Shown one piece after another: positions 26,086 to 35,293 of a stretch of 55,479 nt of DNA. A program made the translations under genes and the position numbers. The notes under the pieces were generated by a model that saw only the letters and a program-made list of their open reading frames with translations, did not search any database and was not told the DNA's origin. The number at the start of each line of letters is the position of its first letter. Positions within the stretch are counted from its first letter, which is position 1. This DNA is from Bacteroidaceae bacterium. GTDB lineage: Bacteria; Bacteroidota; Bacteroidia; Bacteroidales; Bacteroidaceae. The stretch is taken from positions 1 through 55,479 of the forward strand of contig JAFWYF010000004.1 in assembly GCA_017522785.1 (NCBI GenBank), read 5' to 3'.

Positions 26086-28224
26086 TTATTCAGTAGGAGC
26101 TGATTCATTTTCGGAGCTGTCAGGTGTTCCTTCAGGAGTGGTATCGTCGACACCGTCCTCAGGAGCTGAAGGTTGCTCACCACTTGTGCTATCATCGTCT
26201 TCATTATCGGTTGCACCATCTTCGGGCTGTTCTGTAAAATCGAACTCAATATTTACCGGCAGTGGCAAATACCAATTCTCTTCGCTAGAGAGAAGATTAT
26301 ACAAGTCGGTATCATACTCAAACTGAGTATCAGACTCTGAACGATATGGAACGGTATTGCTGTACTCACGAGCAGCTACACGTTTTGCAAGAGCATCATT
26401 ATCGTTTGTAGCCTTTGCTATACGTATGAGGTCTGTAAAGCGATAGCCCTCAAATGCAAACTCCATAGCCAACTCATCAACAATGAGGTCGGTAATATAG
26501 TTCAATGAGTCTTGACGTGTTACCTCGCGATTAAAGGTTATTGTTTCTTCATAACCCTCCTCGCTCTCTTCTTTCAAGAAACCATAGTAGCGTGCTATAC
26601 AGGTATCGCTAAGTGAGTAATATTCATTATACTCCGATGGACCTGAACCGCGTGAGTGTATTCCCTCGTTTCCATCGAAAGCAGGATCGGTGAAGTCGAA
26701 TTTAATAGAATCACCCAATATTAATGTTTTGTATATAGGTTCGCCGTTTTCATCTACCTTAGGTTCTCCATTTGCATCGAGTACAGGCTCTTTGCTATAT
26801 ACAGGATTGTTTATGATTGTATATTTATATGTATTCCAATCATTATCCTTGTTCTCATCGTACAAACCCTCTTTAAGCACACTCATAGCCATTTCTAGGG
26901 CACCATACGCACCATTACGAGCCATACCAAGAGCAGCCTCTGCCAGACGCATGTAGAGAAGTTCTGCACGATACAATCGTACATAGTTGGTAAACTCGTT
27001 AAAACCAGATTGTCCAACCAATTCATCATTATTTATAGAGTGCGAAGACAAGTTATGCTTATTTATAATACCACTATATACAGAATTTGTCAATATATCT
27101 CTTTGAATAGATGTAGTGGCCAAAATTCGCATATCACCGGCAAAATCGATATTAGGATTATAATACAAATCATATTCATCTGTATTAGGATCCTCATAAC
27201 GATACAACGTGGTTTGTCTTTTGCTTATAGCGGCGCAACCCGGAGAAGAGAGAACCTGATTTCCACCAAGAACATTATGAGGAGCAAATATACTTGGCAA
27301 TTCCGAAACATAGCCTTCCCAAATAGATGTACTCATGGGCACAAGGAACAAACTGTTGTTCTTTGTTACAGCATCTGCGTTGAAATTAGCTGAATAAGAA
27401 TTAACAATAAAACCCTCTTCGTCTGAATAATACGCTCTGTAGTCTTTGTCAATGAACTTATTATCATAAATCATCTTATAATAATACTGTGCAGCCTTAT
27501 CATAATTGCCCAACCACAAGTTCAATTCTCCCAACAAAAGACGGATAGGTGGGAATAACTTTTTTGTATTAATATTTTTGCCATCACCACTGGTGATTCC
27601 TGTCCAATAGGGCATAGGATATAGAATAGGATCCTCAAACGGCGCAAGTTCTTTCACAAGCTCATTAGCAACACCTGCCATATCAAGGAATTTGCTCTCA
27701 TCTGCCAAAATCTCTTTTGCAGCAGAGTGAGTAAGTATTGGCTCTTTGAAATAGGGTACTCTACCATAGTTCATAGCCAACTGCATGTATGTCCATGAAC
27801 GGAGACTTTGTACTGCAACGAACTCACGTAGCATCAACTTCTTGTTATCACGTATAAGTGTTGTATCTACACGATGCAAAAAGAGGTTACAGTTGTTGAT
27901 TATAGCGTAATAATCTTTAGCTGCAATATACTTGTTTTCTGAATCGTAAGTGAAGTTTGATAATTCCTGAATATCAAATACAGCCTTAGTTGGATTTACG
28001 CTTACAAGGTCGCCACGCAACTCGCCAAGCAACACCTGACGGTCGGCAACTTTCTGAACACTTTTCAATATTCCCAATACCGAATATACTGAGTCGCCGA
28101 GAGTGAGATCGCCATACTCATAAATCACACGTTTTGAATCGACATTGAGCATATCCTCACATGAGTTAAGAGTCAAAGCTCCACTCAGCAAGATACATAA
28201 GGTATAAATAATTGACTTTTTCAT
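26086..28224 (-). CDS. SusD/RagB family outer-membrane lipoprotein with long acidic C-terminal tail
   Basis: 712 residues from the Met at 28224, chosen because it opens a lipoprotein signal (KKSIIYTLCILLSGALTLNS then Cys); an in-frame ATG 81 nt upstream overlaps the susC stop region. SusD-type proteins cap the SusC channel on the cell surface and capture ligand. Family features include TPR-like helices and SLRSWTYMQLAMNYGRVPY near the N-terminus, and the end motif ENWYLPLPVNIEFD. About 50 residues beyond that normal end (663-712) form a tail rich in Asp, Glu, Pro, Ser and Thr. It is the last gene of the six-gene operon, 80 nt after its SusC partner, with a hairpin in the gap. Confidence 0.92.
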   Translation of the reverse strand: MKKSIIYTLCILLSGALTLNSCEDMLNVDSKRVIYEYGDLTLGDSVYSVLGILKSVQKVADRQVLLGELRGDLVSVNPTKAVFDIQELSNFTYDSENKYIAAKDYYAIINNCNLFLHRVDTTLIRDNKKLMLREFVAVQSLRSWTYMQLAMNYGRVPYFKEPILTHSAAKEILADESKFLDMAGVANELVKELAPFEDPILYPMPYWTGITSGDGKNINTKKLFPPIRLLLGELNLWLGNYDKAAQYYYKMIYDNKFIDKDYRAYYSDEEGFIVNSYSANFNADAVTKNNSLFLVPMSTSIWEGYVSELPSIFAPHNVLGGNQVLSSPGCAAISKRQTTLYRYEDPNTDEYDLYYNPNIDFAGDMRILATTSIQRDILTNSVYSGIINKHNLSSHSINNDELVGQSGFNEFTNYVRLYRAELLYMRLAEAALGMARNGAYGALEMAMSVLKEGLYDENKDNDWNTYKYTIINNPVYSKEPVLDANGEPKVDENGEPIYKTLILGDSIKFDFTDPAFDGNEGIHSRGSGPSEYNEYYSLSDTCIARYYGFLKEESEEGYEETITFNREVTRQDSLNYITDLIVDELAMEFAFEGYRFTDLIRIAKATNDNDALAKRVAAREYSNTVPYRSESDTQFEYDTDLYNLLSSEENWYLPLPVNIEFDFTEQPEDGATDNEDDDSTSGEQPSAPEDGVDDTTPEGTPDSSENESAPTE

Positions 28225-28240
28225 TTTTATAATATTTTTT

Positions 28241-28295
28241 CCGAATAGTTCGAAACTAAAATTCTTATTATCATTTTTATCCCGAACTATTCGGG
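28241..28295 (-). repeat. Inverted repeat between susC and susD
   Basis: CCGAATAGTTCG (28241-28252) and CGAACTATTCGG (28283-28294) form a perfect 12-bp inverted repeat with a 30-nt loop. The right copy also folds by itself (CCCGAA-cta-TTCGGG, 28281-28295), so alternative structures are possible. On the coding strand it is followed by A-rich sequence and the susD ATG, so it is not a simple terminator. Confidence 0.6.
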
Positions 28296-28304
28296 TATTG
28301 TTCA

Positions 28305-31300
28305 TTAGAGATTAACCTTTACGCCAAGATGGAAACTGCGACTCTGTGGGAGCCAACCTGCATCTACACCCTGATATAACACATTATTACTTATAGAAGT
28401 CTCGGGATCGTTACCCAAATACTTTGTCAATGTAAGAAGGTTCTCGGCTGCACACCATACGGTTATACCCTGCAACCAACTTGTTGATACGGGTACCTTA
28501 TATGACAACTGAACAGTCTTTAATTTCAAATATGAGCCATCCTCAATCCAACGGTCCGAGAAACGTGCATTGCCCATTGGGTCGCCATATACGGCACGTG
28601 GCATTGATGTTTGCATACCATCGACAGACCAACGATTCAACATTGCAGTAGTTTGATTGAAGAAGTTGCTACCGCTCTCCAACTGTTGACGATAGTAATT
28701 ATATACATCGTTACCCAATGAGTAGTTAAGTCCAACATTCAACTGCCAATTATTGTATGTAAACTTAGTAAAGATATTACCGTACAAGTCGGGGTTTGGA
28801 TCTCCAATAACAGTTTTGTCTGCTTCGCTAATGCAACCAACACCGTCTGTTTGATCTATATCTACAAAGCGGATATCACCTGCTTGGAAATAGTCTCTTG
28901 CACCTGTTGCATCCTTTTGATACAATTGTAATTCGGACGCCTGAGTAGAAGATGTTATTACGCCCTGAGTTTTATAACCATAGAAGACTCCGACAGGATG
29001 ACCTACCTGTGTAAGAACCTCTCCGCCATAAACCTTTGTTGGGTCAATTTTCTCATCAAGTGCTGTTACTTCGTTCTTATAGTGTCCTACAGATGCGCCA
29101 AGTTCCCATTGGAAGCTTGCAGTGTTGATAAGTTTTGCAGAGAAAGCTGCTTCAAAACCGGTATTTTCCATTTCGCCACTATTGCTCCAATAGGTTTCCA
29201 TACCGGTTACAAAGTCGTATGCTTTGGGAACCAACATATCCGTTGTCTTAGATTTATACCAATCGAATGAGAGTGCCAAACGGTCATTAAACAGAACAGC
29301 ATCCAAACCAACATTGAAGCGTGCAGTTTTCTCCCATTTAACACCATCGTTCTCTACATTACCAATTTCGAGACCCATTTTGTCGCCCTGATACTGTACT
29401 GTCTGCAAATAACTGCGAGCTGCATAGAAATCGACAGCATCATTACCTGTGATGTCGTAACCCGCACGTAATTTCAATGAGTTAATTGGTTTCACATTAA
29501 ACCAAGACTCAGATGAAACAAGCCATGCTGCTTGAACAGAGGGGAAAAGACCCCATTTCACACCACCTAGACTTATACCACCATCGGCCTTTTTACCAAA
29601 ACGTGATGATGTTTCCATTGAAGCAGAAGCCTCCAAGAAGTAGCGTGTCTTGTAGTTATATGCAAAATGTCCATACCATGAAAGATTGGTCCACACATTA
29701 TCATCACCGGTATTTGTTACATAGTCATAATCGGCACTGATATTAACAGCTTTGTCGTTACCGGAGTTAGCAGCCTCGAGGAAATTATTATCGAAACTGA
29801 AGTTGGTATAACGGAAACCAAGCATAACATCGAGACTATGAGCACCCAACAACTTAGACCAACGTCCCTGAGTATCGCTTACAAATTGTGCCTCTTTACC
29901 GAATGAAGAAGATATCCAGTTACCTATACGCCCTAAATTTGCAGCATAAAACTGCTGATATGTATTAGGTGTTGCATATGGCAGATAATACTTCTCATTC
30001 ATTCTGTGTAATGAATAGTTAAATACCTCTGTTATCTTAAAATCTCCAAGTGTCAGTTCAGGTGCAATAGTGATACCGAAATGTGTATACTCCTGCTCAT
30101 TCTTATTATCACCTGCGCCAACCGAAAGGATTGTCATGGGATTATATACAGAGTTATTATCGTATGAAGAGTTGGTATCGATACCAAGAGCATATGTGTC
30201 GGCAATGTCGAATGTAGAGGTTGGATTACCATACATATCAAACTTATACGGACTCAAGAATGGAGATTTTATCATCGATATGAAACCGGGTGAAGATACC
30301 GGATATGCTGTGAAATCGGCACCTACTCCATCATCTAGAAGTTCACGTGATACACGACTATATGAAATATCGAAACGTGTTTTAAGATAATCTGCTAAAA
30401 TAATATCCGAATTGAAACGTATATTCAAACGGTTAAAAGAGTTTTTCTCGAGAGTACTTTCTGCATCGCTATAACCCAATGAGAAATTATACATAGCCAC
30501 GTCATCACCACCCTCTACATTTACCTTGTAGTTTTGACCTATTGCCTCACGATAGATGTAATCGGCCCAATCGGTATTGTTATGATAGGTGTTGTAATAA
30601 TAGTAATCTTTATTGCTTTGCAAGAAAGGATATTGTATAAGCTGATTACCACTATTATTCTTTATTGTACCTATCATTTCATTGGCATAGGTACGATACT
30701 GCTCTGCACCCATTAAATCGGGTAACTTAGGTTCTAATGTTACTGAACCATAGATGTTAGCAGTGATACGTGTAGCCATGCTCTTGCCACGTTTGGTGTT
30801 AATGAGGATAACACCGTTAGCAGCACGAGTACCATAAATGGCTGCGCCATTTTTCATCACCTCTACGCTCTCAATATCTTGCATATCTATTGCAGACAAG
30901 ATATTGTTATATGCACCAAGGTGCAATGCCGAAGAATTCTCTTGTATATCGAGAATTAAACCATCGACAACGAACAATGGTTGTGTATTTGCATTTAATG
31001 AATTGATACCACGTATGAACATTGCCGCACCGATACCGGGAGTGCCGGAACGCATTATAGTGCGAACATCTGCACCAAGCTTATTTTGGATATCGGAATC
31101 TATGGTAAGTGAAGGAGAAACCTCAACATCAAAACTATTAGTTGCAGTAACTTTGATATCGTCGCTGTAAGTCGATGAGAAGTTTTCGGTATAAAGGCGT
31201 ACGTTTATAACATCTTTACCTGCAACAGCACGTTGCACCATACCATACTCAGGAGTAGAGAATGATATAAGTGTTACATACTTGGGGATGTTCAACTTAT

Positions 31301-31580
31301 AGTTACCCTCTGCATCTGTCATAGTTGTAACACGCTTATGTCCGGTTCCTTGCACACGCACACCAGGCAAAGGAGTGTTTGTTGCAGCATCGTAGACAGT
31401 ACCGGTGATAGTACGTGTCTCCACTGTTGCTTTCTCTTCTTCAACTTTAACAGCATCATTTGAGTCGTGAACGCAAATGGTAGTAGCTGTAGCTGAAATT
31501 GCCGGTAACATTAATATTGCAAATGCTACCATCGATTGCATAAATTGTCGCATATACATAGTTATTTTATTTTTCTTCAT
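28305..31580 (-). CDS. SusC/RagA family TonB-dependent outer-membrane transporter
   Basis: 1091 residues. A signal peptide (about 1-33) precedes a carboxypeptidase-regulatory-like domain (TITGTVYDAATNTPLPGVRV, about 57-130), the plug (about 145-270, with MFIRGINSLNANTQPLFVVDG and IESVEVMKNGAAIYGTRAAN) and a beta-barrel ending SFHLGVKVNL. It imports a ligand delivered by the adjacent SusD protein, powered by TonB. It is the fifth gene of the minus-strand operon, 8 nt after a fasciclin-domain lipoprotein. Ligand unknown. Confidence 0.95.
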   Translation of the reverse strand: MKKNKITMYMRQFMQSMVAFAILMLPAISATATTICVHDSNDAVKVEEEKATVETRTITGTVYDAATNTPLPGVRVQGTGHKRVTTMTDAEGNYKLNIPKYVTLISFSTPEYGMVQRAVAGKDVINVRLYTENFSSTYSDDIKVTATNSFDVEVSPSLTIDSDIQNKLGADVRTIMRSGTPGIGAAMFIRGINSLNANTQPLFVVDGLILDIQENSSALHLGAYNNILSAIDMQDIESVEVMKNGAAIYGTRAANGVILINTKRGKSMATRITANIYGSVTLEPKLPDLMGAEQYRTYANEMIGTIKNNSGNQLIQYPFLQSNKDYYYYNTYHNNTDWADYIYREAIGQNYKVNVEGGDDVAMYNFSLGYSDAESTLEKNSFNRLNIRFNSDIILADYLKTRFDISYSRVSRELLDDGVGADFTAYPVSSPGFISMIKSPFLSPYKFDMYGNPTSTFDIADTYALGIDTNSSYDNNSVYNPMTILSVGAGDNKNEQEYTHFGITIAPELTLGDFKITEVFNYSLHRMNEKYYLPYATPNTYQQFYAANLGRIGNWISSSFGKEAQFVSDTQGRWSKLLGAHSLDVMLGFRYTNFSFDNNFLEAANSGNDKAVNISADYDYVTNTGDDNVWTNLSWYGHFAYNYKTRYFLEASASMETSSRFGKKADGGISLGGVKWGLFPSVQAAWLVSSESWFNVKPINSLKLRAGYDITGNDAVDFYAARSYLQTVQYQGDKMGLEIGNVENDGVKWEKTARFNVGLDAVLFNDRLALSFDWYKSKTTDMLVPKAYDFVTGMETYWSNSGEMENTGFEAAFSAKLINTASFQWELGASVGHYKNEVTALDEKIDPTKVYGGEVLTQVGHPVGVFYGYKTQGVITSSTQASELQLYQKDATGARDYFQAGDIRFVDIDQTDGVGCISEADKTVIGDPNPDLYGNIFTKFTYNNWQLNVGLNYSLGNDVYNYYRQQLESGSNFFNQTTAMLNRWSVDGMQTSMPRAVYGDPMGNARFSDRWIEDGSYLKLKTVQLSYKVPVSTSWLQGITVWCAAENLLTLTKYLGNDPETSISNNVLYQGVDAGWLPQSRSFHLGVKVNL

Positions 31581-31588
31581 AACAAAAA

Positions 31589-33394
31589 TTATTCTAACTC
31601 ATCATCGGCAACAGGTTCAAGGATAATACAGTCTAAGCGGAACGATCTGTCCAAGTTTGGATCGGGCCCCCACCACATCTCTTCTTCCTCATCTGCATCA
31701 AATCTCAATTTTAATTGTACTGTTGTCTCTTCTGTGGTATAGCCATATTCACAACGGTCAAATTTAATTTTTGCAGGTTCACGCAATGAAACATCATAAC
31801 CATTTTCTCTATCCTTATCAACATCGAAAAGATATACGCTGTCAATACGTGTAGGATCGTTCATCAATCCATGTATCATATCTGTCTTGTAGAATGGTTC
31901 TAAACTTTTTCCCTCTGTCAATGAAACAGATATACGTGTAGGTTTCAATTCCTCGACTTTCATTTGCTGATTTGTAATGTGAGCAGGAACAAACACAAGA
32001 CGTATATTGTATGATGCAGACAATGTATTGGGAATGGTGAATGTAACCTCGGGAGAATCGTATTCCGCCTTTGGAGCAATCTGCAAATAGGTATTACCGG
32101 AAAGTTCACCCTCCACATCCTTATTCTTTGATACTTTGTTTACATAATTACTTGTTGGGATGGTATTTATGGTTGTATACTTATAATTATTTGAGTTCTC
32201 AGCCTCTAGTTTAATAGTATCGTGCCAAATATCAAAATCACAGAAATTATAGTTGTCTTTAATGTATATAATACCATTAGACAACTCTTTGCTATCTATT
32301 ACACCATCCATTAGTTCGTTCTTGGCAAACTTGCGACGAACAACTTTATATGAATTACCATAATATTTGCATGTAGACATTAATGAGTCGGAATGTACAT
32401 CTTCATATCTTTGCTCGTTATTGTTAAACACCAAATGGTTACACAACATCTTACGGGCATACAGATATTGCAATGAGTCGTAATACTCTTTTTCTGCCTC
32501 GTTTATATCATCGGCATATCTGAAGTTGTAGTATTTTGTGGTTTTCTCAACCATTTTATCCCACACCTCATTTGTGATTGCAAACATTGTGAATGTAGAG
32601 TCCTCTACATCAATTTGTCCGAAACCGGTTGTTTTTTTGTCATAAGTATTATCTTTAAACCAGAAATTGGAGTTTACGAATGCACTTGCTGAATCGAGAT
32701 ATGTTACTTCGCCATTGACTGTCGGACCAACGATAGCCAAACCGGGTTCGAATCTTCTTTCATTATGAGAATAGAGGAAATCGGACATTTGACTTATACG
32801 CTCATCTTGTTCGAGATACTCCCAAATGTTCACTTTATATTCAATGGCATGCTCCAGTTTATGCAACAGACCATTGCTAAGGCGAACATTATACTCACCT
32901 GCCTCTGCCGATAAAGCTACATTATCGAATGTATAATTTGCATTGCTACCTGTAAAATTGATAACCTTCTTATTTAAAAGAAGGATATTATTATTCTCGG
33001 GTAGAGTTCCATTTGCCGGATGAAGATAATTTGTCATGTGTGCTTTCACAAAACGCTTTAGCACATTATCACGACGTCCTTCTTCGATTTCACCAAGTAA
33101 TGAATCGACATTAAAAGTTCCATCTTTTGGAGCCCACAATGTATATACACGCGTTTGGTTCAGCAATGAATCGGCACATCCGCAAGCATCAACAACCTTA
33201 TAGAAATCGTGTAACTGACTATCTTCGGCCTTTATTGCATCTAAAAGTGTCATAGAAGGATTTAATTGCCCTGCATCACCGTCAACGAAGGCACCATCAT
33301 TATAGTGATTGTCCCACTCATCGTTGCACGACATGGCAAAGAACATTGTACTTATCAATGCCACCCCTGTCAGAAATTTAAACTTCTTATTCAT
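31589..33394 (-). CDS. Fasciclin-domain lipoprotein (second module)
   Basis: 601 residues from the Met at 33394, chosen because it begins a lipoprotein signal (KKFKFLTGVALISTMFFAMS then C23). One clear FAS1-type domain spans about 45-200 (TLLDAIKAEDSQLHDFYKVV, RVYTLWAPKDGTFNVDSLL, LSNGLLHKLEHAIEYK). A second, divergent FAS1-like region and a C-terminal beta-rich part follow. The EWDNHYND stretch after the lipid Cys is common in Bacteroidota fasciclin lipoproteins. FAS1 domains mediate adhesion or binding. It sits between two SusC/SusD pairs, which suggests a surface-exposed accessory binding protein of the transporter. Confidence 0.85.
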   Translation of the reverse strand: MNKKFKFLTGVALISTMFFAMSCNDEWDNHYNDGAFVDGDAGQLNPSMTLLDAIKAEDSQLHDFYKVVDACGCADSLLNQTRVYTLWAPKDGTFNVDSLLGEIEEGRRDNVLKRFVKAHMTNYLHPANGTLPENNNILLLNKKVINFTGSNANYTFDNVALSAEAGEYNVRLSNGLLHKLEHAIEYKVNIWEYLEQDERISQMSDFLYSHNERRFEPGLAIVGPTVNGEVTYLDSASAFVNSNFWFKDNTYDKKTTGFGQIDVEDSTFTMFAITNEVWDKMVEKTTKYYNFRYADDINEAEKEYYDSLQYLYARKMLCNHLVFNNNEQRYEDVHSDSLMSTCKYYGNSYKVVRRKFAKNELMDGVIDSKELSNGIIYIKDNYNFCDFDIWHDTIKLEAENSNNYKYTTINTIPTSNYVNKVSKNKDVEGELSGNTYLQIAPKAEYDSPEVTFTIPNTLSASYNIRLVFVPAHITNQQMKVEELKPTRISVSLTEGKSLEPFYKTDMIHGLMNDPTRIDSVYLFDVDKDRENGYDVSLREPAKIKFDRCEYGYTTEETTVQLKLRFDADEEEEMWWGPDPNLDRSFRLDCIILEPVADDELE

Positions 33395-33478
33395 ATTCAA
33401 ATATGTTTTATTTTTTACTTCTACGATTATTGAAAAAATCGCCAAGTTATTTTTACATTCTTACTTTTTATTAATCTA

Positions 33479-35272
33479 TTACTGCTGTTGAATAGATTCT
33501 GATTTCTCAAATGCAGGGTTCTGCTTGAGCAAAGGATTAATATCTATTTCTCTTTCTGCAATGGGGAAGAATAGAGCATCGATAGATGATAATTTAGCCT
33601 TCACAGCACCTTGGTTCGAAGTCAATTTATCGGCAACAAAAAGAATATTCTTTGTTGATTTTTCTCTTAGAGCCTTACGAACCAAGTCGTACCAACGTTT
33701 GCCCTCGAATGAAAGTTCGCGTAGACGTTCATCTAGTACCAATGCATGCATTCCTTCCGCTGTTTTATAATTATTTGTCTGCTTCAGAGCCTCTTTTTTC
33801 TTTATGATTGAACGGTCGTTTACTGCTTTAACCAATTCAAATGAAGCTGACAACTCTTCTTCGGTAGGCGAGGAGAGAAGTGCCAACGCCTCTGCCTTCA
33901 TTAACATTACATCGGTCTTACGATAGAAAATCCAGTTGGCATCACATTTAGAGCTCTCACGGAATGCGTCTTTTATAACGCCCTCTCTCTCTGTAGCAGC
34001 CGGAGATGATGATGCGACATATTTTGCGACACGCACCTCTTCCTTTTTATCACTACCGGCAGAAGCACCACCTGTAGTTAATTTTGCTGCTGTGGTGAAC
34101 GAGCAAACACGTAAGTCGTCTTGTTTATTGTTATATTTTGATGATTTATCATCAACGAAAGCGCGAGACACACATAATTGTCCAACAGCATCGGGACGAC
34201 CATAGAGATTCATCAAAACACCATTTACATTTTTATCTTGGTCGAACTGCAACTCAAAGATTGATTCAAGCATAGAATTACCAAAACCGAAAATTGAGTT
34301 ATAGGCCCAACTTTCTCTTGTTTTGTTTACATTAGGTTCCTCTTCATTAAGCGTTAGATAGTATGGGTTCTCGGTTCCGGGTCCCATTTCTTCCAACTCG
34401 GGATTGTTATTTTTTTCATACTCTCTGACTATATGCTTGTTCATTGCATCTATAACAGAGTCGCAACATTCTATACATTCGCGATAGTAATCGTCTCTAT
34501 TACGAACTACAACACCTTCGGGTAATTCCTCACCTTCGCAATACTCGGCAAAAGCAGCCTGCCAAAGAGCTACATCGGCTTTCATAGCACGAACTGCATT
34601 GCGAGTTATACGTCCATAGTTATATGTATAATGAACTGCCGGATAAGCACCGGAACGCATAACTAAATATTCTGCACGCTCCAAATCGTGCATAATGCTA
34701 TCAAGAGCAACTAATGGATGAACCTGAGGATAATCGGGCAATTCACTATCGTTAAAACTTGCTTTGTACGACAAAGGAATGTCGCGGAATGTGCGCACAA
34801 GATAGAAATGAGATAGAGCACGGATTGCATACATTTCACCCAATACTATATCTAAGTCGCCATGAGTGAAGTTAGGGTCTCTATCGGGCACCAAAGGAGC
34901 AAACTCAAGAACATAGTTTGCATAGTTTATCGCCTTATAGAATACATTCCAACTGCTGTAGCTATTGTCGGACATAAGGTTTGCCTCTACAATATATTTG
35001 AGTTCCTGTGATGTTGTTGAGGTAATGTTCAAGTTGTCGGCGCGTAATTCGCCCCAAACAATGTATCTTGAAATAGCATCATCTGATAGCAATTCCAAAT
35101 ATGTTGCAGCTACCATGCCATTAACGTCATCGGCAGTTTGCCAATATCTCTCATGAATAACGGCATTTGTCGGATAAACAGTCAAATAGTCGGTACAGGA
35201 TGTAAACAATGTAGTACAACCCAATAGGACTATCAAAATGAATGATTTTAATATATTATTTATCTTTTTCAT
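33479..35272 (-). CDS. SusD/RagB family outer-membrane lipoprotein (first module)
   Basis: 597 residues. Lipoprotein signal (KKINNILKSFILIVLLGC, lipid-bearing Cys at 26 in FTSCTDYLTVYPTN). SusD features include ERYWQTADDVNGMVAATYLE near the N-terminus, the EMYAIRALSHFYLVRTFRDI segment that forms the TPR helices, and RELSFEGKRWYDLVRKA near the C-terminus. It lies 21 nt downstream of its SusC partner and 84 nt before the second fasciclin gene's ATG. Ligand unknown. Confidence 0.94.
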   Translation of the reverse strand: MKKINNILKSFILIVLLGCTTLFTSCTDYLTVYPTNAVIHERYWQTADDVNGMVAATYLELLSDDAISRYIVWGELRADNLNITSTTSQELKYIVEANLMSDNSYSSWNVFYKAINYANYVLEFAPLVPDRDPNFTHGDLDIVLGEMYAIRALSHFYLVRTFRDIPLSYKASFNDSELPDYPQVHPLVALDSIMHDLERAEYLVMRSGAYPAVHYTYNYGRITRNAVRAMKADVALWQAAFAEYCEGEELPEGVVVRNRDDYYRECIECCDSVIDAMNKHIVREYEKNNNPELEEMGPGTENPYYLTLNEEEPNVNKTRESWAYNSIFGFGNSMLESIFELQFDQDKNVNGVLMNLYGRPDAVGQLCVSRAFVDDKSSKYNNKQDDLRVCSFTTAAKLTTGGASAGSDKKEEVRVAKYVASSSPAATEREGVIKDAFRESSKCDANWIFYRKTDVMLMKAEALALLSSPTEEELSASFELVKAVNDRSIIKKKEALKQTNNYKTAEGMHALVLDERLRELSFEGKRWYDLVRKALREKSTKNILFVADKLTSNQGAVKAKLSSIDALFFPIAEREIDINPLLKQNPAFEKSESIQQQ

Positions 35273-35293
35273 AATAAAACTCCTTTATACTAT

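Noticed and set aside
28225-28305. Upstream start of the last susD gene (27 extra codons)
   Set aside because: The extra sequence covers the intercistronic hairpin and would hide the lipoprotein signal that starts at 28224.
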